The notes: generated by a model not told the origin, from the sequence alone. DNA of 64,000 bases from Paenibacillus sp. DMB5 (GCF_001517085.1 NZ_LRAC01000098.1:78209-142208), one strand, 5' to 3'. Counted from the first letter of the stretch, positions 35,084 to 44,458 are shown. Program-made: numbers and translations.

Positions 35084-35869
35084 TTGGAAAACGAGGCGGA
35101 AGACCAGGTATTTCATCTGCCAAAGCATACGGATGAAGGATTGCCCCGGATTATCCCGTTAGGGGATTCGGCTGTGTCAGTAATCTTTGAGGCAGCGATC
35201 AGTCCGCAGACCCACCGCCGTGTAAAGGCGGTTTGCAGCAGGCTAATTTCCGCTCCTTTTACAGGTATGATTGAATTTGTCCCTTCCTTTCACTCGGTTG
35301 CTGTATATTACGACGGGCCGGCTGTCCTTAGAGCCTATCCGCATTTTATCGCCCAAGGTGAAGAATATTATCCGTTTCCAATAGTCGCTGCCCTGCTGGA
35401 GGAAATGTTGAAGCTTGCTGATGAACAGGCCGATCCGGCTCCAAGAATAGTCAGCATTCCTGTGTGCTACGGCGGGGAGACCGGTCCTGACCTGGAGTTT
35501 GTGGCGCGGTATAACAGGCTCTCGGTAGAGGAGGTTATTGATATTCATTCTTCGGCTGATTATCTGGTGTATATGCTTGGTTTTGCCCCGGGCTTTCCGT
35601 ATCTCGGAGGGCTCTCTCCGGCGATTTCCACTCCGCGGCGTCCTTCGCCGCGGCTGGCTATCCCGGCAGGCTCGGTCGGGATAGCGGGTGATCAGACCGG
35701 TGTCTATCCGCTGGAGACGCCTGGCGGCTGGCAGCTGATCGGCCGGACCCCGGTTGCCCTGTTCAGGCCGCATGCTGTTCCGCCGGTAAGGCTTCAGGCC
35801 GGCGATCTCGTCCGGTTCTATCCGGTCTCGTTCAGCGAGTTCTCCGCCTGGAAGGATGATAGGCTATGA
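35084..35869 (+). CDS. pxpB: 5-oxoprolinase subunit PxpB (KipI-like)
   Basis: A 261-residue protein. TTG 35084 is chosen because AAAGGGAGG lies just upstream; an ATG at 35060 lacks such a site. The KipI cyclophilin-like C-terminal domain shows YMLGFAPGFPYLGGL and PAGSVGIAGDQTGVYPLETPGG. With PxpA and PxpC it forms the ATP-dependent 5-oxoprolinase that opens pyroglutamate to glutamate. In B. subtilis KipI also inhibits the sporulation kinase KinA. It overlaps pxpC by four bases. Confidence 0.92.
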   Translation: MENEAEDQVFHLPKHTDEGLPRIIPLGDSAVSVIFEAAISPQTHRRVKAVCSRLISAPFTGMIEFVPSFHSVAVYYDGPAVLRAYPHFIAQGEEYYPFPIVAALLEEMLKLADEQADPAPRIVSIPVCYGGETGPDLEFVARYNRLSVEEVIDIHSSADYLVYMLGFAPGFPYLGGLSPAISTPRRPSPRLAIPAGSVGIAGDQTGVYPLETPGGWQLIGRTPVALFRPHAVPPVRLQAGDLVRFYPVSFSEFSAWKDDRL

Positions 35870-36932
35870 GTCTGCTGATCATGAAGCCAGGCCTGTTAAC
35901 GACAGTACAGGACCTGGGAAGATACGGCTATCAGCAATATGGAGTGATTGCCGGCGGTGCGATGGACAGCTATGCTCTGCGTATGGCCAACCTGCTGGTT
36001 GGCAACGAAGAGCAGGCAGCCGGGCTGGAAATGACGGTGCTTGGACCGGAAATTACATTTGCCGCTCCTGCGCTTATTGCCGTCTGCGGCGGCGGGTTAG
36101 CGCCGCTGCTGGACGGGCGGCCGCTGCCGCTCTGGCGGACAGCCCATGTGCCCAAGGGAGCAAGGCTGCATTTCGGGCGCCTGCCCGGAGGATGCAGGGC
36201 TTACCTCGCCGTTGCCGGCGGAATCGATGTTCCGCTTCAGATGAACAGCCGCTCAACCTACCTGCGAGCCGGAATCGGCGGCCAGCAGGGCCGGGCTTTG
36301 CGCTCCGGCGATGTGCTGCCTGTCGGCACGCCTTCGGGCAGGGCTGCAGACTGGTCAGAACGGCTGGCCCGTGGGCGGGGTACCGAGAGGGGGGTCAGGG
36401 AGCCGGTGAATATCAGGCAGCTTGAAGGGCAGTCTGCCGGAAATTCAGGAGCGGAGGCTGCGGCTATCGCTGCCTGGTATCCTGTGCCGGCTATGATTCC
36501 TGATTATCCTGAAGCTCCGGTCATCCGGGTAATTGAGGGCGAAGAGTACGAAATGTTCAGCTCTGAGAGCCGCCGGCGCTTTTTATCTGAACCATATACG
36601 ATTCTCCCCGAATCGGACCGTATGGGATACCGTCTGTCCGGCAGCGCTCTGTCACTGGTACAGGAACAGAGTCTGGCCTCAGCGCAGTCACCTTTGGGAC
36701 GATCCAGGTTCCTGCCGGAGGTGCCCCGATCATCTTGATGGCTGACCGCCAGACAACCGGGGGTTATCCGAAGCTGGCGCAGGTGATTACGGCTGATCTG
36801 CCGCTTCTTGCGCAGGCATCCCCAGGCAGCCGGGTCCATTTCCGGCTCGTCACGCTGAGAGAAGCACAGGAGCAGCTGCTGCAGCGGGAGCTTGAGCTGC
36901 GCCGGCTTCGGCTCGTGCTGCAGCATGTGTAG
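35866..36932 (+). CDS. pxpC: 5-oxoprolinase subunit PxpC (KipA-like), one-base frameshift
   Basis: About 355 residues of the biotin-dependent-carboxylase-like family. [21 protein letters not shown] at the start and [23 protein letters not shown] near residue 240 are diagnostic. The frame breaks at about 36682: SLASA should continue as [14 protein letters not shown] and then [18 protein letters not shown] in the next frame, so one G is missing. It is the middle gene of pxpB-pxpC-pxpA. Confidence 0.92.
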
Positions 36933-36966
36933 CAGCCCGCAAAATACATACTGGAGGCTACAGCCA

Positions 36967-37731
36967 ATGAAATCTGTTGATTTGAACTGTGATATGGGCG
37001 AGAGCTTCGGTGCATACCGGCTTGGGCAGGATGAAGATATCCTTCCCTACATAACCTCAGCTAACATTGCGTGCGGCTTCCATGCCGGTGATCCGGGTAC
37101 GATGTCGCGGACGGTGCAGCTGGCGCTGAAGCATGAAGTGGCTATCGGTGCCCATCCGGGCCTGCAGGATCTGGCTGGTTTCGGACGCAGGGAAATAAAG
37201 CTCTCGCCTCGGGAAGCTTACGAGCTCACCGTCTACCAGGTAGGGGCATTGTGGGGTTTCGTGCGGGCAGAAGGCGGCGTGCTCCGGCATGTTAAGCCGC
37301 ACGGTGCGTTATACAATATGGCTGCAGCTTCTGCTGCTCTGGCCGAGGCGATTGCCGTGGCCGTGTACCGGATCGAGCCGGAGCTGATTCTGTTCGGTCT
37401 GGCCGGCAGCGAGCTGATCCGGGCCGGTAACAGAGCCGGACTGCGCACGGCTAGCGAGGTTTTTGCCGACCGCACCTACCAGAGTGACGGGACGTTAACG
37501 CCCAGAAGCCGGCCGGATGCACTGGTGACAGATGAACAACAGGCGCTGCACCAGGTTCTGAGCATGGTACAGGAGGGCAAGGTCCGCTCCACGGACGGAA
37601 GAGATGTAGCTATAACTGCTGAAACCATCTGTTTGCACGGCGATGGTCATCATGCCGTTGAATTTGCCTCAGCGATCCGCGGCTCCTTAGAAAGTGCAGG
37701 AATAGCAGTGCAACGTATCCGCAGAGGATAA
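36967..37731 (+). CDS. pxpA: 5-oxoprolinase subunit PxpA (LamB/YcsF family)
   Basis: A 254-residue protein; ATG 36967 follows TGGAGG. The start [12 protein letters not shown], then [27 protein letters not shown] and [10 protein letters not shown] are the LamB/YcsF signatures, including the metal-binding His and Asp residues. It supplies the catalytic subunit for pyroglutamate hydrolysis together with the two genes upstream. A terminator follows. Confidence 0.93.
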   Translation: MKSVDLNCDMGESFGAYRLGQDEDILPYITSANIACGFHAGDPGTMSRTVQLALKHEVAIGAHPGLQDLAGFGRREIKLSPREAYELTVYQVGALWGFVRAEGGVLRHVKPHGALYNMAAASAALAEAIAVAVYRIEPELILFGLAGSELIRAGNRAGLRTASEVFADRTYQSDGTLTPRSRPDALVTDEQQALHQVLSMVQEGKVRSTDGRDVAITAETICLHGDGHHAVEFASAIRGSLESAGIAVQRIRRG

Positions 37732-37768
37732 ACCGGTACGTATACTATTAGATTTTAATATGAAAAGA

Positions 37769-37819
37769 AACCCCGCTTGCAGAAATGGCAGCTGTTGCCA
37801 TTTCAGAAGCGGGGTTGTT
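37769..37819. terminator. Terminator between convergent pxpA and amt
   Basis: AACCCCGCTT (37769-37778) pairs with AAGCGGGGTT (37807-37816) around an inner stem GAAATGGCA/TTGCCATTTC. Confidence 0.85.
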
Positions 37820-37870
37820 TGATAGATTTGAATATTCTTGTTATATCTCCGGTTCGGTTATAACGTCAAG

Positions 37871-39154
37871 TTAATCCTCCGAGCCGGTCCGCAGCAACAA
37901 GGCTTCATCAATTCCGGGCTGATCGCTGAACCGTTCAAGCTCGTTGTATGCCGGGATACCATGCATAGCCATGTCCAGACCTTCTTCTTCCTCAGCAGCG
38001 CTCACGCGCAGTCCGACAGTCCGCTGAATCAGCTTGGCGGCGCCATAGCTCATGATAAAACCCCACACCATGACAACCACAACACCTAATAGCTGTACAC
38101 CGAGCTGGTGAAACTGTCCGGTAGTGAACAAGCCTTCCTGTGTATCAAAAAGACCGACAGCTACTGTTCCGAAGGCACCGTTAATTCCGTGTACCGCAAC
38201 AGCGCCTACCGGATCGTCCACCTGCATTTTATCGATGGCCAGGGTACCCAAAATAACTAATACACCAGCAATCAGGCCGATCACAATAGCGGAGTAGGGG
38301 CTGACAAAAGCACATCCGGCAGTGATGCCTACCAGACCGGCTAGCGCACCGTTCATGGTCATGCTCGGATCAGCTTTGCCGAAGCGGAACATGGTGTAGA
38401 TCATGGCCGATGTACCGCCGGCAGCTGCAGCCAGCATCGTATTCAAAGCAATAACGGAAAGGCTGGAATCCGCTGCATTCAGCGTGCTTCCGGCATTGAA
38501 GCCGAACCAGCCGAACCAGAGAATGAAGGTGCCCGCCGAAGCAAGCGGAATGTTACTTGGAGCAAATACGTTTACGCTGCCATCCGTATTGAACCTGCCC
38601 CTGCGAGGTCCAAGCACTTTGGCAAAGGCAAAAGCTGCGGCTCCGCCGAGTGCATGGATCGCCGCCGATCCTGCGAAGTCCTTCATCCCCAGGCTTGCCA
38701 GCCAGCCCTCCGGATTCCAGACCCAGTGGCCGGAGACCGGATAAAGGATAGCTGCTACGAATAAAGCAACAAGGATGTAGGCCTTAAAAGACATCCGCTC
38801 CGCTACCGCCCCGGAAATGATAGAGATGGCAGCAATCGCGAAGCCGATCTGAAACAGAACATAAGCCGATAACGGAAGGTTTAAATCTATATTCAGAGAC
38901 TGTGAAGCCCCCCAGAAATCAAAACTGATCAGGCCGGCAAAATCCTTTCCGAACATGATTCCGAAGCCAACCAGAAAAAAAGCCAATACCCCGACGGTAA
39001 GATCCACAAAAATCTTCATGGTGACATTCACCGCATTTTTCGTCCGCACAAAACCCGCCTCGAGCAGGCTGAAGCCGCCCTCCATAAACACAACCATGGC
39101 CGCAGCCAGCACAACCCAAACCGTATTTAAAGCGATATCCGTTCCGGCATTCAT
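37871..39154 (-). CDS. amt: Ammonium transporter
   Basis: A 427-residue membrane protein with about eleven helices. Family motifs are visible: FMEGGFSLLEAGFVRTKN, the DFAGSAAIHALGGAAAFAFA helix with the first pore His, and PVGAVAVHGINGAFGTVAVG with the second pore His. GGGAGGG precedes the start. It lies downstream of glnK on the same strand with a GlnR/TnrA box between them, consistent with expression under nitrogen limitation. Confidence 0.95.
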   Translation of the reverse strand: MNAGTDIALNTVWVVLAAAMVVFMEGGFSLLEAGFVRTKNAVNVTMKIFVDLTVGVLAFFLVGFGIMFGKDFAGLISFDFWGASQSLNIDLNLPLSAYVLFQIGFAIAAISIISGAVAERMSFKAYILVALFVAAILYPVSGHWVWNPEGWLASLGMKDFAGSAAIHALGGAAAFAFAKVLGPRRGRFNTDGSVNVFAPSNIPLASAGTFILWFGWFGFNAGSTLNAADSSLSVIALNTMLAAAAGGTSAMIYTMFRFGKADPSMTMNGALAGLVGITAGCAFVSPYSAIVIGLIAGVLVILGTLAIDKMQVDDPVGAVAVHGINGAFGTVAVGLFDTQEGLFTTGQFHQLGVQLLGVVVVMVWGFIMSYGAAKLIQRTVGLRVSAAEEEEGLDMAMHGIPAYNELERFSDQPGIDEALLLRTGSED

Positions 39155-39226
39155 GATGTTACCCTCCCTGTCACATATACAACACAGTAATGATATAAGG
39201 GGAGGGCAGAAAATGTCAACATCAAA

Positions 39227-39243
39227 TGTTATGTTTACTTACA
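39227..39243. promoter_or_regulatory. GlnR/TnrA box before amt
   Basis: TGTTATGTTTACTTACA fits TGTNA-N7-TNACA exactly. It lies between glnK and amt, 73 bases before the amt start, so amt probably has its own nitrogen-controlled promoter. Confidence 0.8.
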
Positions 39244-39281
39244 CCAATTTTAGCTAAAACACCATTCTGATTTGCACTTAT

Positions 39282-39641
39282 CTACATATCGCTTTGTTTT
39301 AACTCATCGATAGTTTCGTCTGCTTTGCCGGTACGGATGTTGTACATCTCGAGCAGCGGAAGCACAAAAATCTTACCGTCTCCCATTTCCCCGGTCTGGG
39401 CCGTAGCAATAATAGTCTTGATCGTCTCGTCCACTTTATGGTCAGACACGACGATTTCAAGCTTGATTTTGTGGTGCAGATTGACGGTATACGATTTGCC
39501 TCTGTACACTCCGGTAGTGTTTTTTTGCTGGCCGCGCCCCTGGGCCTGTGTAACGGTGAATCCGGTGACCTCAATCGCGCGGAGTGCATCGATGACTTCC
39601 CTAAGCTTTTCAGGACGGATGATCGCTTCAACTTTTTTCAT
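39282..39641 (-). CDS. glnK: Nitrogen regulatory protein PII (GlnK)
   Basis: A 119-residue PII protein. MKKVEAIIRPEKLREVIDAL, the T-loop GVYRGKSYTVN with its modifiable Tyr region, and TAQTGEMGDGKIFVLPL (ATP/2-oxoglutarate site) are all present. GGAGGAAC precedes the start. It binds and gates the Amt channel; the gene order is glnK then amt, the reverse of the usual one in enteric bacteria. Confidence 0.95.
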   Translation of the reverse strand: MKKVEAIIRPEKLREVIDALRAIEVTGFTVTQAQGRGQQKNTTGVYRGKSYTVNLHHKIKLEIVVSDHKVDETIKTIIATAQTGEMGDGKIFVLPLLEMYNIRTGKADETIDELKQSDM

Positions 39642-39887
39642 ATCGTTCCTCCAAAAAATCAGTGTAGCTGCAATGTGAATTGTACCACAACATTTGCACT
39701 CACAGGTATCTGATTAAAACGGAAGCTCTCAGGAATAGAGCCCCCGATATGTAAGAAGGAAGGATAAACATTTACTAGGAATGTGACTAATGATAGTGCT
39801 TTCATATAAAAGAGAAGTTATTCTTTATTTGGAACTAAAAGGTAAATTGCTTCTGGTTCCCAAATAATGATTCTATGGAGGGAAAGT

Positions 39888-41171
39888 ATGAAGAGAATTG
39901 TTACTATTCTTATGGCAGGCTTAATGTTAACAGCCAACGCCGCAGCAGTCTCGGCGGAGGAGCAGCCGGAGCCTGCACCGTTGGTTACGCAGTCAGACGC
40001 GGATGCCGGAATGCGAAGTATTTTATTTAATGAGGATAAGCTACAAGACTCTCCGCTTGATAAGGCAGCTGCGGCACAAGCCGTTCAGGAATTTCTTGGT
40101 CAAATATCAGTCTTTGAACAAACAACTTTCCAGAAGAAATCCGGGGCGGAGCGTCAAGAAATAACACCTTTGAAGGGTGTTGATGGGCGGACCTATTACA
40201 ATATCGATCTTTATAACGGTGACAGCTATTCAGGTTACATAATTCTCGGTGATTTTGAAGGAGACGGCAAACTTGCCGTTATGGAGTACGGAACTACGCC
40301 TTCGCCCGTCCAAAAAACAAACGGCGAGCAGACGCTGGCCGATACAGAAATACTATATGGAGGACCGCTATTGTCCTATAGTATAGAAGTGGATAAAGAG
40401 GAACAAGCCTATGGTAAAACAGCGGTTAATGTAATCACCAGCGAGAGAATTGCTGCTGATGCACTGGCCTTTCAAATGCCTGAGTTCAGTACAGCGGCAG
40501 CACAGCCTTCTCCGCCCAGCAGCGGCTATACTCAGATTACCTTCCCTTCCCAAAGCGTCTTTCTTACAAATGTTCAGGGCTCATTAGGATTAGCCGAGAA
40601 TTTTGGGTGCGGTCCGGCTGCCGGCACCAATCTTTTGTATTCGCTGGGGCAGCGGAATTCATCCTATAATGATATGCTTTGGTGGAAGGCCGATCCGGCC
40701 AGACCTATGGATATGTATACTATGGGCAGTGTTTTAGTGAACAGTATGTCTGCTATTTGGGGGACTACTTTTCCGGAATTCAAAGCCGGGCTTAATTCAT
40801 ATTTGAGCAATTATAATCATAGTCCTTACTTAGCCTCTCAACTAAGAAGTGATAACACCAATCTCGGCACCCCTACAACAACCTCCAATTTGCTGGTTTG
40901 GGAAAATATCAAAACAGGCATCAACGGCAATAAGCCGGTTGCTGTACTTGCCGGTAAAAAAACCTCAACAGGCAGCAGCACCTATCCTGATACAGGAAGT
41001 ACCTCCAGCATGGTCTTTCACTGGTTTACAGCGTTGGGCTACATTGAGGACGCCAATGCCAATATGTACATGAAAGTAAGCAGCTGGGGCAATATCTATT
41101 ATGTCAGTTATAATGCGTTGTGTTATTGGAGGGATACGCTGGGTTCAGTGTATATCTATGCCAGCTATTAG
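39888..41171 (+). CDS. Secreted papain-like (C39-type) cysteine protease
   Basis: A 427-residue protein; ATG 39888 follows GGAGGG. Residues 1-24 are a signal peptide (cut near VSAEE). Residues about 60-200 form a propeptide-like domain (YYNIDLYNGDSYSGYIILGDF). The C-terminal half has the papain-like triad pattern: Cys in NFGCGPAAGTNLL, His in VFHWFTALGYI and Asn in KVSSWGN. It lacks a transporter part, so it is a free secreted protease. A membrane protein gene follows 24 bases later. Confidence 0.75.
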   Translation: MKRIVTILMAGLMLTANAAAVSAEEQPEPAPLVTQSDADAGMRSILFNEDKLQDSPLDKAAAAQAVQEFLGQISVFEQTTFQKKSGAERQEITPLKGVDGRTYYNIDLYNGDSYSGYIILGDFEGDGKLAVMEYGTTPSPVQKTNGEQTLADTEILYGGPLLSYSIEVDKEEQAYGKTAVNVITSERIAADALAFQMPEFSTAAAQPSPPSSGYTQITFPSQSVFLTNVQGSLGLAENFGCGPAAGTNLLYSLGQRNSSYNDMLWWKADPARPMDMYTMGSVLVNSMSAIWGTTFPEFKAGLNSYLSNYNHSPYLASQLRSDNTNLGTPTTTSNLLVWENIKTGINGNKPVAVLAGKKTSTGSSTYPDTGSTSSMVFHWFTALGYIEDANANMYMKVSSWGNIYYVSYNALCYWRDTLGSVYIYASY

Positions 41172-41195
41172 AATCAGCGAGCGGGGAGGGGTAAA

Positions 41196-41945
41196 GTGGA
41201 CGTAATATTAGTGCTAGCAGCTGCTATACTGTATCCGGCACTACTATACAGGATATTCCGGTTCATTCATGACAAAAGCCGGCTGCGATTGTATTGGAGT
41301 ATTGTGCCGTTATGCCTCATCGTCAGCCTGACCATCCCGTTTCTGTATTCCTATATGCAGGACCCGTCCGTCTTATTTTCACTGGAGGCTATGGTTGATT
41401 ATTCACTGAAATCGGGACTGCTGACCTTTCTGGTCATCCCTTCTCTTACAGCAGCCTTCATTTGCACATTGTATGGTTATCTAAGAATCAGCAGAGGGTC
41501 CGTCGCCCTCATGTCTGCAGTATGTATCGCAGGTGCGGCGGGAATCTGGTCAGGCGGCAGCGCGGTGGACCGCTTGCTGAATGAACCATCAATCGGCTGG
41601 GAGCAGCTCGGGACGAATGATATTGCCGGAGCCGGAATGTGGATCTACAGTGACGGTCAAACTGCGGAGAATCGTTACATCGAGCTGAATGAACAGGAGA
41701 CGGATCAGGTTAGAAAAATGCTTAATTCTATTCCTGAGTCTGAAATGAATGAAATTCAGTATGCTGACCGCACATTGGCCTTGGAAATGGTCATCAGGTT
41801 GATTAAGAACGATCAGCGGTCGATCCGGGTTCAATATGACAAACGGGAAATCTATGCCGCAATAACGGATGAGCGGAGCCAAAAGTATTTTTCCGTCCAA
41901 TCATCTGCGTTAAAAGACTTCTTTGATCATAAGCTTCAGAAGTGA
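41196..41945 (+). CDS. Membrane protein of unknown function, paired with the secreted protease
   Basis: A 249-residue protein. GTG 41196 follows GGGGAGGGG. Four hydrophobic segments occupy residues 1-125; the rest is a soluble alpha+beta domain (ELNEQETDQVRKMLNSIPES, then LALEMVIRLIKNDQRSIRVQYD). No family is recognised. The short distance to the protease gene and the terminator after it define a two-gene operon. It could bind, anchor or inhibit the protease; this is inference from position only. Confidence 0.75.
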   Translation: MDVILVLAAAILYPALLYRIFRFIHDKSRLRLYWSIVPLCLIVSLTIPFLYSYMQDPSVLFSLEAMVDYSLKSGLLTFLVIPSLTAAFICTLYGYLRISRGSVALMSAVCIAGAAGIWSGGSAVDRLLNEPSIGWEQLGTNDIAGAGMWIYSDGQTAENRYIELNEQETDQVRKMLNSIPESEMNEIQYADRTLALEMVIRLIKNDQRSIRVQYDKREIYAAITDERSQKYFSVQSSALKDFFDHKLQK

Positions 41946-41966
41946 GTGGAAGCAAGGAAGATTGTA

Positions 41967-42010
41967 AAAGGCCACTGTCAGCAAATGTTTGCGGCAGTGG
42001 CTTTTTTTGC
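41967..42010. terminator. Terminator of the protease operon
   Basis: GCCACTGTCAGCAAA (41971-41985) pairs with TTTGCGGCAGTGGC (41988-42001), followed by a T run; the left flank AAAAG allows use from the other strand. Confidence 0.85.
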
Positions 42011-42061
42011 CTATGGATGGTTATAGCAAGGCAAGCGGGTATTTGAATAGCGGAGTAACGG

Positions 42062-42733
42062 TTACTTCAGTCTTATCCCGTTCAGTATAAAATCCCAGTT
42101 CGTATAATCGTTCATGTCCCCCGGAACCTCGAGTGCGCACACATGCTCCATACCCCACGGCAGTTCTCGGGTAACGGTTAAATGTTCTGCCGGGTTAAGA
42201 ATCAGAATCGTATAGCTTCTCCCTCTAAGCAATGTGGATAAAATATCCCGGAGCTCATACACCTCTTCGTATCCGGCAGACCAACGGATGAACAGGCTGC
42301 TAGTGCTCTGCACCAGATTTGCCCAGAAGCGCGTGATGCGGCGGTCTAGCTTCTGTCTGTAGGCCGGATAGAAGGATCGCCAATCCACATTCGGGATTAT
42401 TGGAAAATCATGTGCGGAGATGATGTTATACTCAGAATCCCTGATAAAATAGGATTTAGAAAGACTCTGCCCGTCAGGGTTGTCATACACCGGATTTCCA
42501 TCGTTTAGATAAAAGTGGGTCTCATCCAGCCTGCTCAGATTTTCAAAAGCCATAAAGCGGTTAAAGCGGCTTTTTATCAAGCGGGTAACATCACTAAGCG
42601 AAGCAGAGATCATCCAGTCGAGAGGCATGGAGAACTTCCGGAGGCCATATCGCCTCAAATTAATGGCAGGTGCGCAGGAGGAGCCGAGGCTGACAATGAG
42701 GTCGTATTCGATTTTGATATCCTGAAGATTCAT
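42062..42733 (-). CDS. DUF1796 family putative cysteine peptidase
   Basis: A 223-residue protein. The N-terminal SLGSSCAPAINLRRYGLRKFSMPLDWM is the DUF1796 signature, with the proposed nucleophile Cys in GSSC and the conserved SMPLDWM. No signal peptide is present. It starts nine bases after the ferritin-like gene ends, so the two are co-transcribed. Activity has not been shown for this family as far as I know. Confidence 0.8.
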   Translation of the reverse strand: MNLQDIKIEYDLIVSLGSSCAPAINLRRYGLRKFSMPLDWMISASLSDVTRLIKSRFNRFMAFENLSRLDETHFYLNDGNPVYDNPDGQSLSKSYFIRDSEYNIISAHDFPIIPNVDWRSFYPAYRQKLDRRITRFWANLVQSTSSLFIRWSAGYEEVYELRDILSTLLRGRSYTILILNPAEHLTVTRELPWGMEHVCALEVPGDMNDYTNWDFILNGIRLK

Positions 42734-42742
42734 AAAGGGTAT

Positions 42743-43237
42743 TCACCGGTTCGCAGCTAAATTTCTTATTAACAGATTATTGTACTTTGCTGCATGCTTT
42801 TGTTCATCAAGAATAATGCCGTACAAAGTATCCTTATAAACACCATACGGTAGGCCAAACCATATCTTCCGGTACTTTTCAACTGCCGACAATTCACCTT
42901 GATAAGCTTTTTGTAACCCGGAGATATACGTATCGGCCTGCTCAGGAACTTCGTTGCTGACCCCAGTCACTTCTTGTCCTGTAATTTCTCTGTACATCTG
43001 CCGGAACATTTGATTATGCTTCTGTTCGTCATTCCGGATGGAGGTGATCACATCGGCCTGTCCTTGGTCGGGAGCAAGCCGGATGAGTTGATCATAGAAG
43101 AGCTCATCATTTCGTTCCCCCTGTACAGAATCCTTCATTAAAAGCAGTGCTTCTTGAGTAGAGGTAGCCCAAACGGGCACAAAAGTTGAACTGCGGAGAA
43201 TCGGATAAACGCTATGCACCGGATAAACGCTATACAT
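42743..43237 (-). CDS. Ferritin-like domain protein
   Basis: A 164-residue four-helix protein. Two EQKH motifs (RNDEQKHNQMF and LDEQKHAAKYN) and Glu residues in helices 1 and 3 (SVQGERNDELFY, QGELSAVEKY) fit a di-iron ferritin/rubrerythrin-like site. The N-terminus repeats PVHSVYP-type residues and lacks a rubredoxin domain. It is the first gene of a pair with the DUF1796 gene. Confidence 0.8.
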   Translation of the reverse strand: MYSVYPVHSVYPILRSSTFVPVWATSTQEALLLMKDSVQGERNDELFYDQLIRLAPDQGQADVITSIRNDEQKHNQMFRQMYREITGQEVTGVSNEVPEQADTYISGLQKAYQGELSAVEKYRKIWFGLPYGVYKDTLYGIILDEQKHAAKYNNLLIRNLAANR

Positions 43238-43484
43238 GAGTGTGAGCCTCCAGATTACAAGTATTTACGATAATAATATGCACATTAGCCTAATCAGTGA
43301 ATGAAATGGTGCTGTCCCTTGTGATTTTTATACTGGAATTTTTAAAGACAATTAAATATTAAGTACATACAATTTACGACATGATAGTTTTATTTTTGAG
43401 TGTATAATTACTAAAAAGGAATGTATAGATGGAAGATACATAGTGTTATCTCTATCGATGACTGACAAAAAAGGAGGATGACAA

Positions 43485-44006
43485 ATGATTAAGTCATTTA
43501 AAACAGATTTAAAAGCGAATCGCAAAAATCCACAAACGCTTATGGTCTTGTTTACTTATCGCTTTGGAAACTGGGTACACTATCGGGTTAAGAATAAGAT
43601 TGTAAAGAAAACACTATGGGGACTCTATAAAGTGATGGACTTAGCTTTTGTTCGAATCCTTTCTAATGGAGAATTACATGCACAAGCTAAGATCGGTGAT
43701 TATCTTCATTTGCCGCATGGTTTAAATGGTATCGTTATTAGTCACAAAGCAGTAATCGGCAGTCATGCTACCATCTTTCATCAAGTAACTATCGGCGGCA
43801 GAAATAGCTTAGGTGAGCCAGTAATTGGAGACAGAGCCTTTATTGGAGTGGGAGCTAAGATACTCGGTCCTATATTGATTGGTAACGATGCGAATATCGG
43901 CGCTATGTCAGTAGTTGTCAAGGATGTACCTGACAACGCATCAGCGATAGGAATCCCAGCACGAAACCTGTTGCGAGATGAACCTAAAAAAGAAAATACT
44001 AGATAG
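43485..44006 (+). CDS. Serine O-acetyltransferase-like hexapeptide-repeat enzyme
   Basis: A 173-residue CysE-like protein. AAGGAGGATGAC precedes ATG. After a helical N-terminus comes the left-handed beta helix: IGDYLHLPHGLNGIVISHKAVIGSHATIFHQVTIGG with the catalytic His pair, then VGAKILGPILIGNDANIGAMSVV and IPARNLL. It is shorter than CysE of cysteine synthesis and is not next to cys genes. The gene and its flanks are clearly richer in A and T than the neighbours, which suggests acquisition. A 27-residue frame with a strong ribosome site follows. Confidence 0.85.
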   Translation: MIKSFKTDLKANRKNPQTLMVLFTYRFGNWVHYRVKNKIVKKTLWGLYKVMDLAFVRILSNGELHAQAKIGDYLHLPHGLNGIVISHKAVIGSHATIFHQVTIGGRNSLGEPVIGDRAFIGVGAKILGPILIGNDANIGAMSVVVKDVPDNASAIGIPARNLLRDEPKKENTR

Positions 44007-44019
44007 ACGGAGGAATGAC

Positions 44020-44103
44020 ATGAGAAAAAGCTTAATTAAGGAGCAAGTTCGAGGATCAAAAGGGGCTGTCACTTGGATAATATCCAATGTGACCAATGCG
44101 TGA
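44020..44103 (+). CDS. Putative 27-residue peptide after the acetyltransferase gene
   Basis: ATG 44020 is preceded by ACGGAGGAATGAC, a strong ribosome site. The frame starts MRKSLIKEQVRGSKG, continues AVTWIISNVTNA and stops at 44101-44103. It begins 13 bases after the acetyltransferase stop and is followed by a terminator at 44150. A basic N-terminal half and hydrophobic C-terminal half resemble secreted or signalling peptides, but no family is known. The call rests on the ribosome site and position. Confidence 0.45.
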   Translation: MRKSLIKEQVRGSKGAVTWIISNVTNA

Positions 44104-44149
44104 CGAATTACAGAGCCTATGTTGAGACGGTTAAGGGGCATGACAAAGA

Positions 44150-44177
44150 AAAACTCCTTATTAAATAAGGAGTTTTC
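44150..44177. terminator. Terminator between the peptide gene and tRNA-Val
   Basis: AAAACTCCTTA (44150-44160) and TAAGGAGTTTT (44166-44176) form an 11-bp stem, usable from both strands. Confidence 0.85.
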
Positions 44178-44192
44178 TAGAGATTATACATA

Positions 44193-44264
44193 TAGGACGG
44201 ATGGGGTTCGAACCCATGACCCCTACCCTGTCAAGATAGTGCTCTCCCGCTGAGCTACCGTCCT
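44193..44264 (-). tRNA. tRNA-Val (GAC anticodon)
   Basis: The minus strand folds into a full cloverleaf: acceptor AGGACGG with CCGTCCT, D arm AGCTCAGCGGGAGAGC, anticodon stem CTATC/GGTAG with loop TTGACAG (anticodon GAC), and T arm ATGGG TTCGAAC CCCAT. The discriminator is A and CCA is not encoded. It stands alone, between an AT-rich cassette and a Nudix gene. Confidence 0.93.
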
Positions 44265-44458
44265 GCAACGAAATTTATAATACCACAGCATGTCAGCTGA
44301 TGGCAACAATTATTTTCTGAAGTCATGTAAGCACCATACGGCGGATGTTGCCGGGACCGGATGAATCTGTGTATGAGAAAAGAGCGCGACAGCTAAAAAC
44401 CGGTCGTTATATAATGAAGTCCGTTTATGATCATTATGATGACAAAGGTGGGCGGCCG

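Noticed and set aside
43238..44264. Integrated island with attachment repeats at tRNA-Val
   Set aside because: No copy of the tRNA 3' end is seen at the far side of the AT-rich cassette and no integrase is present.
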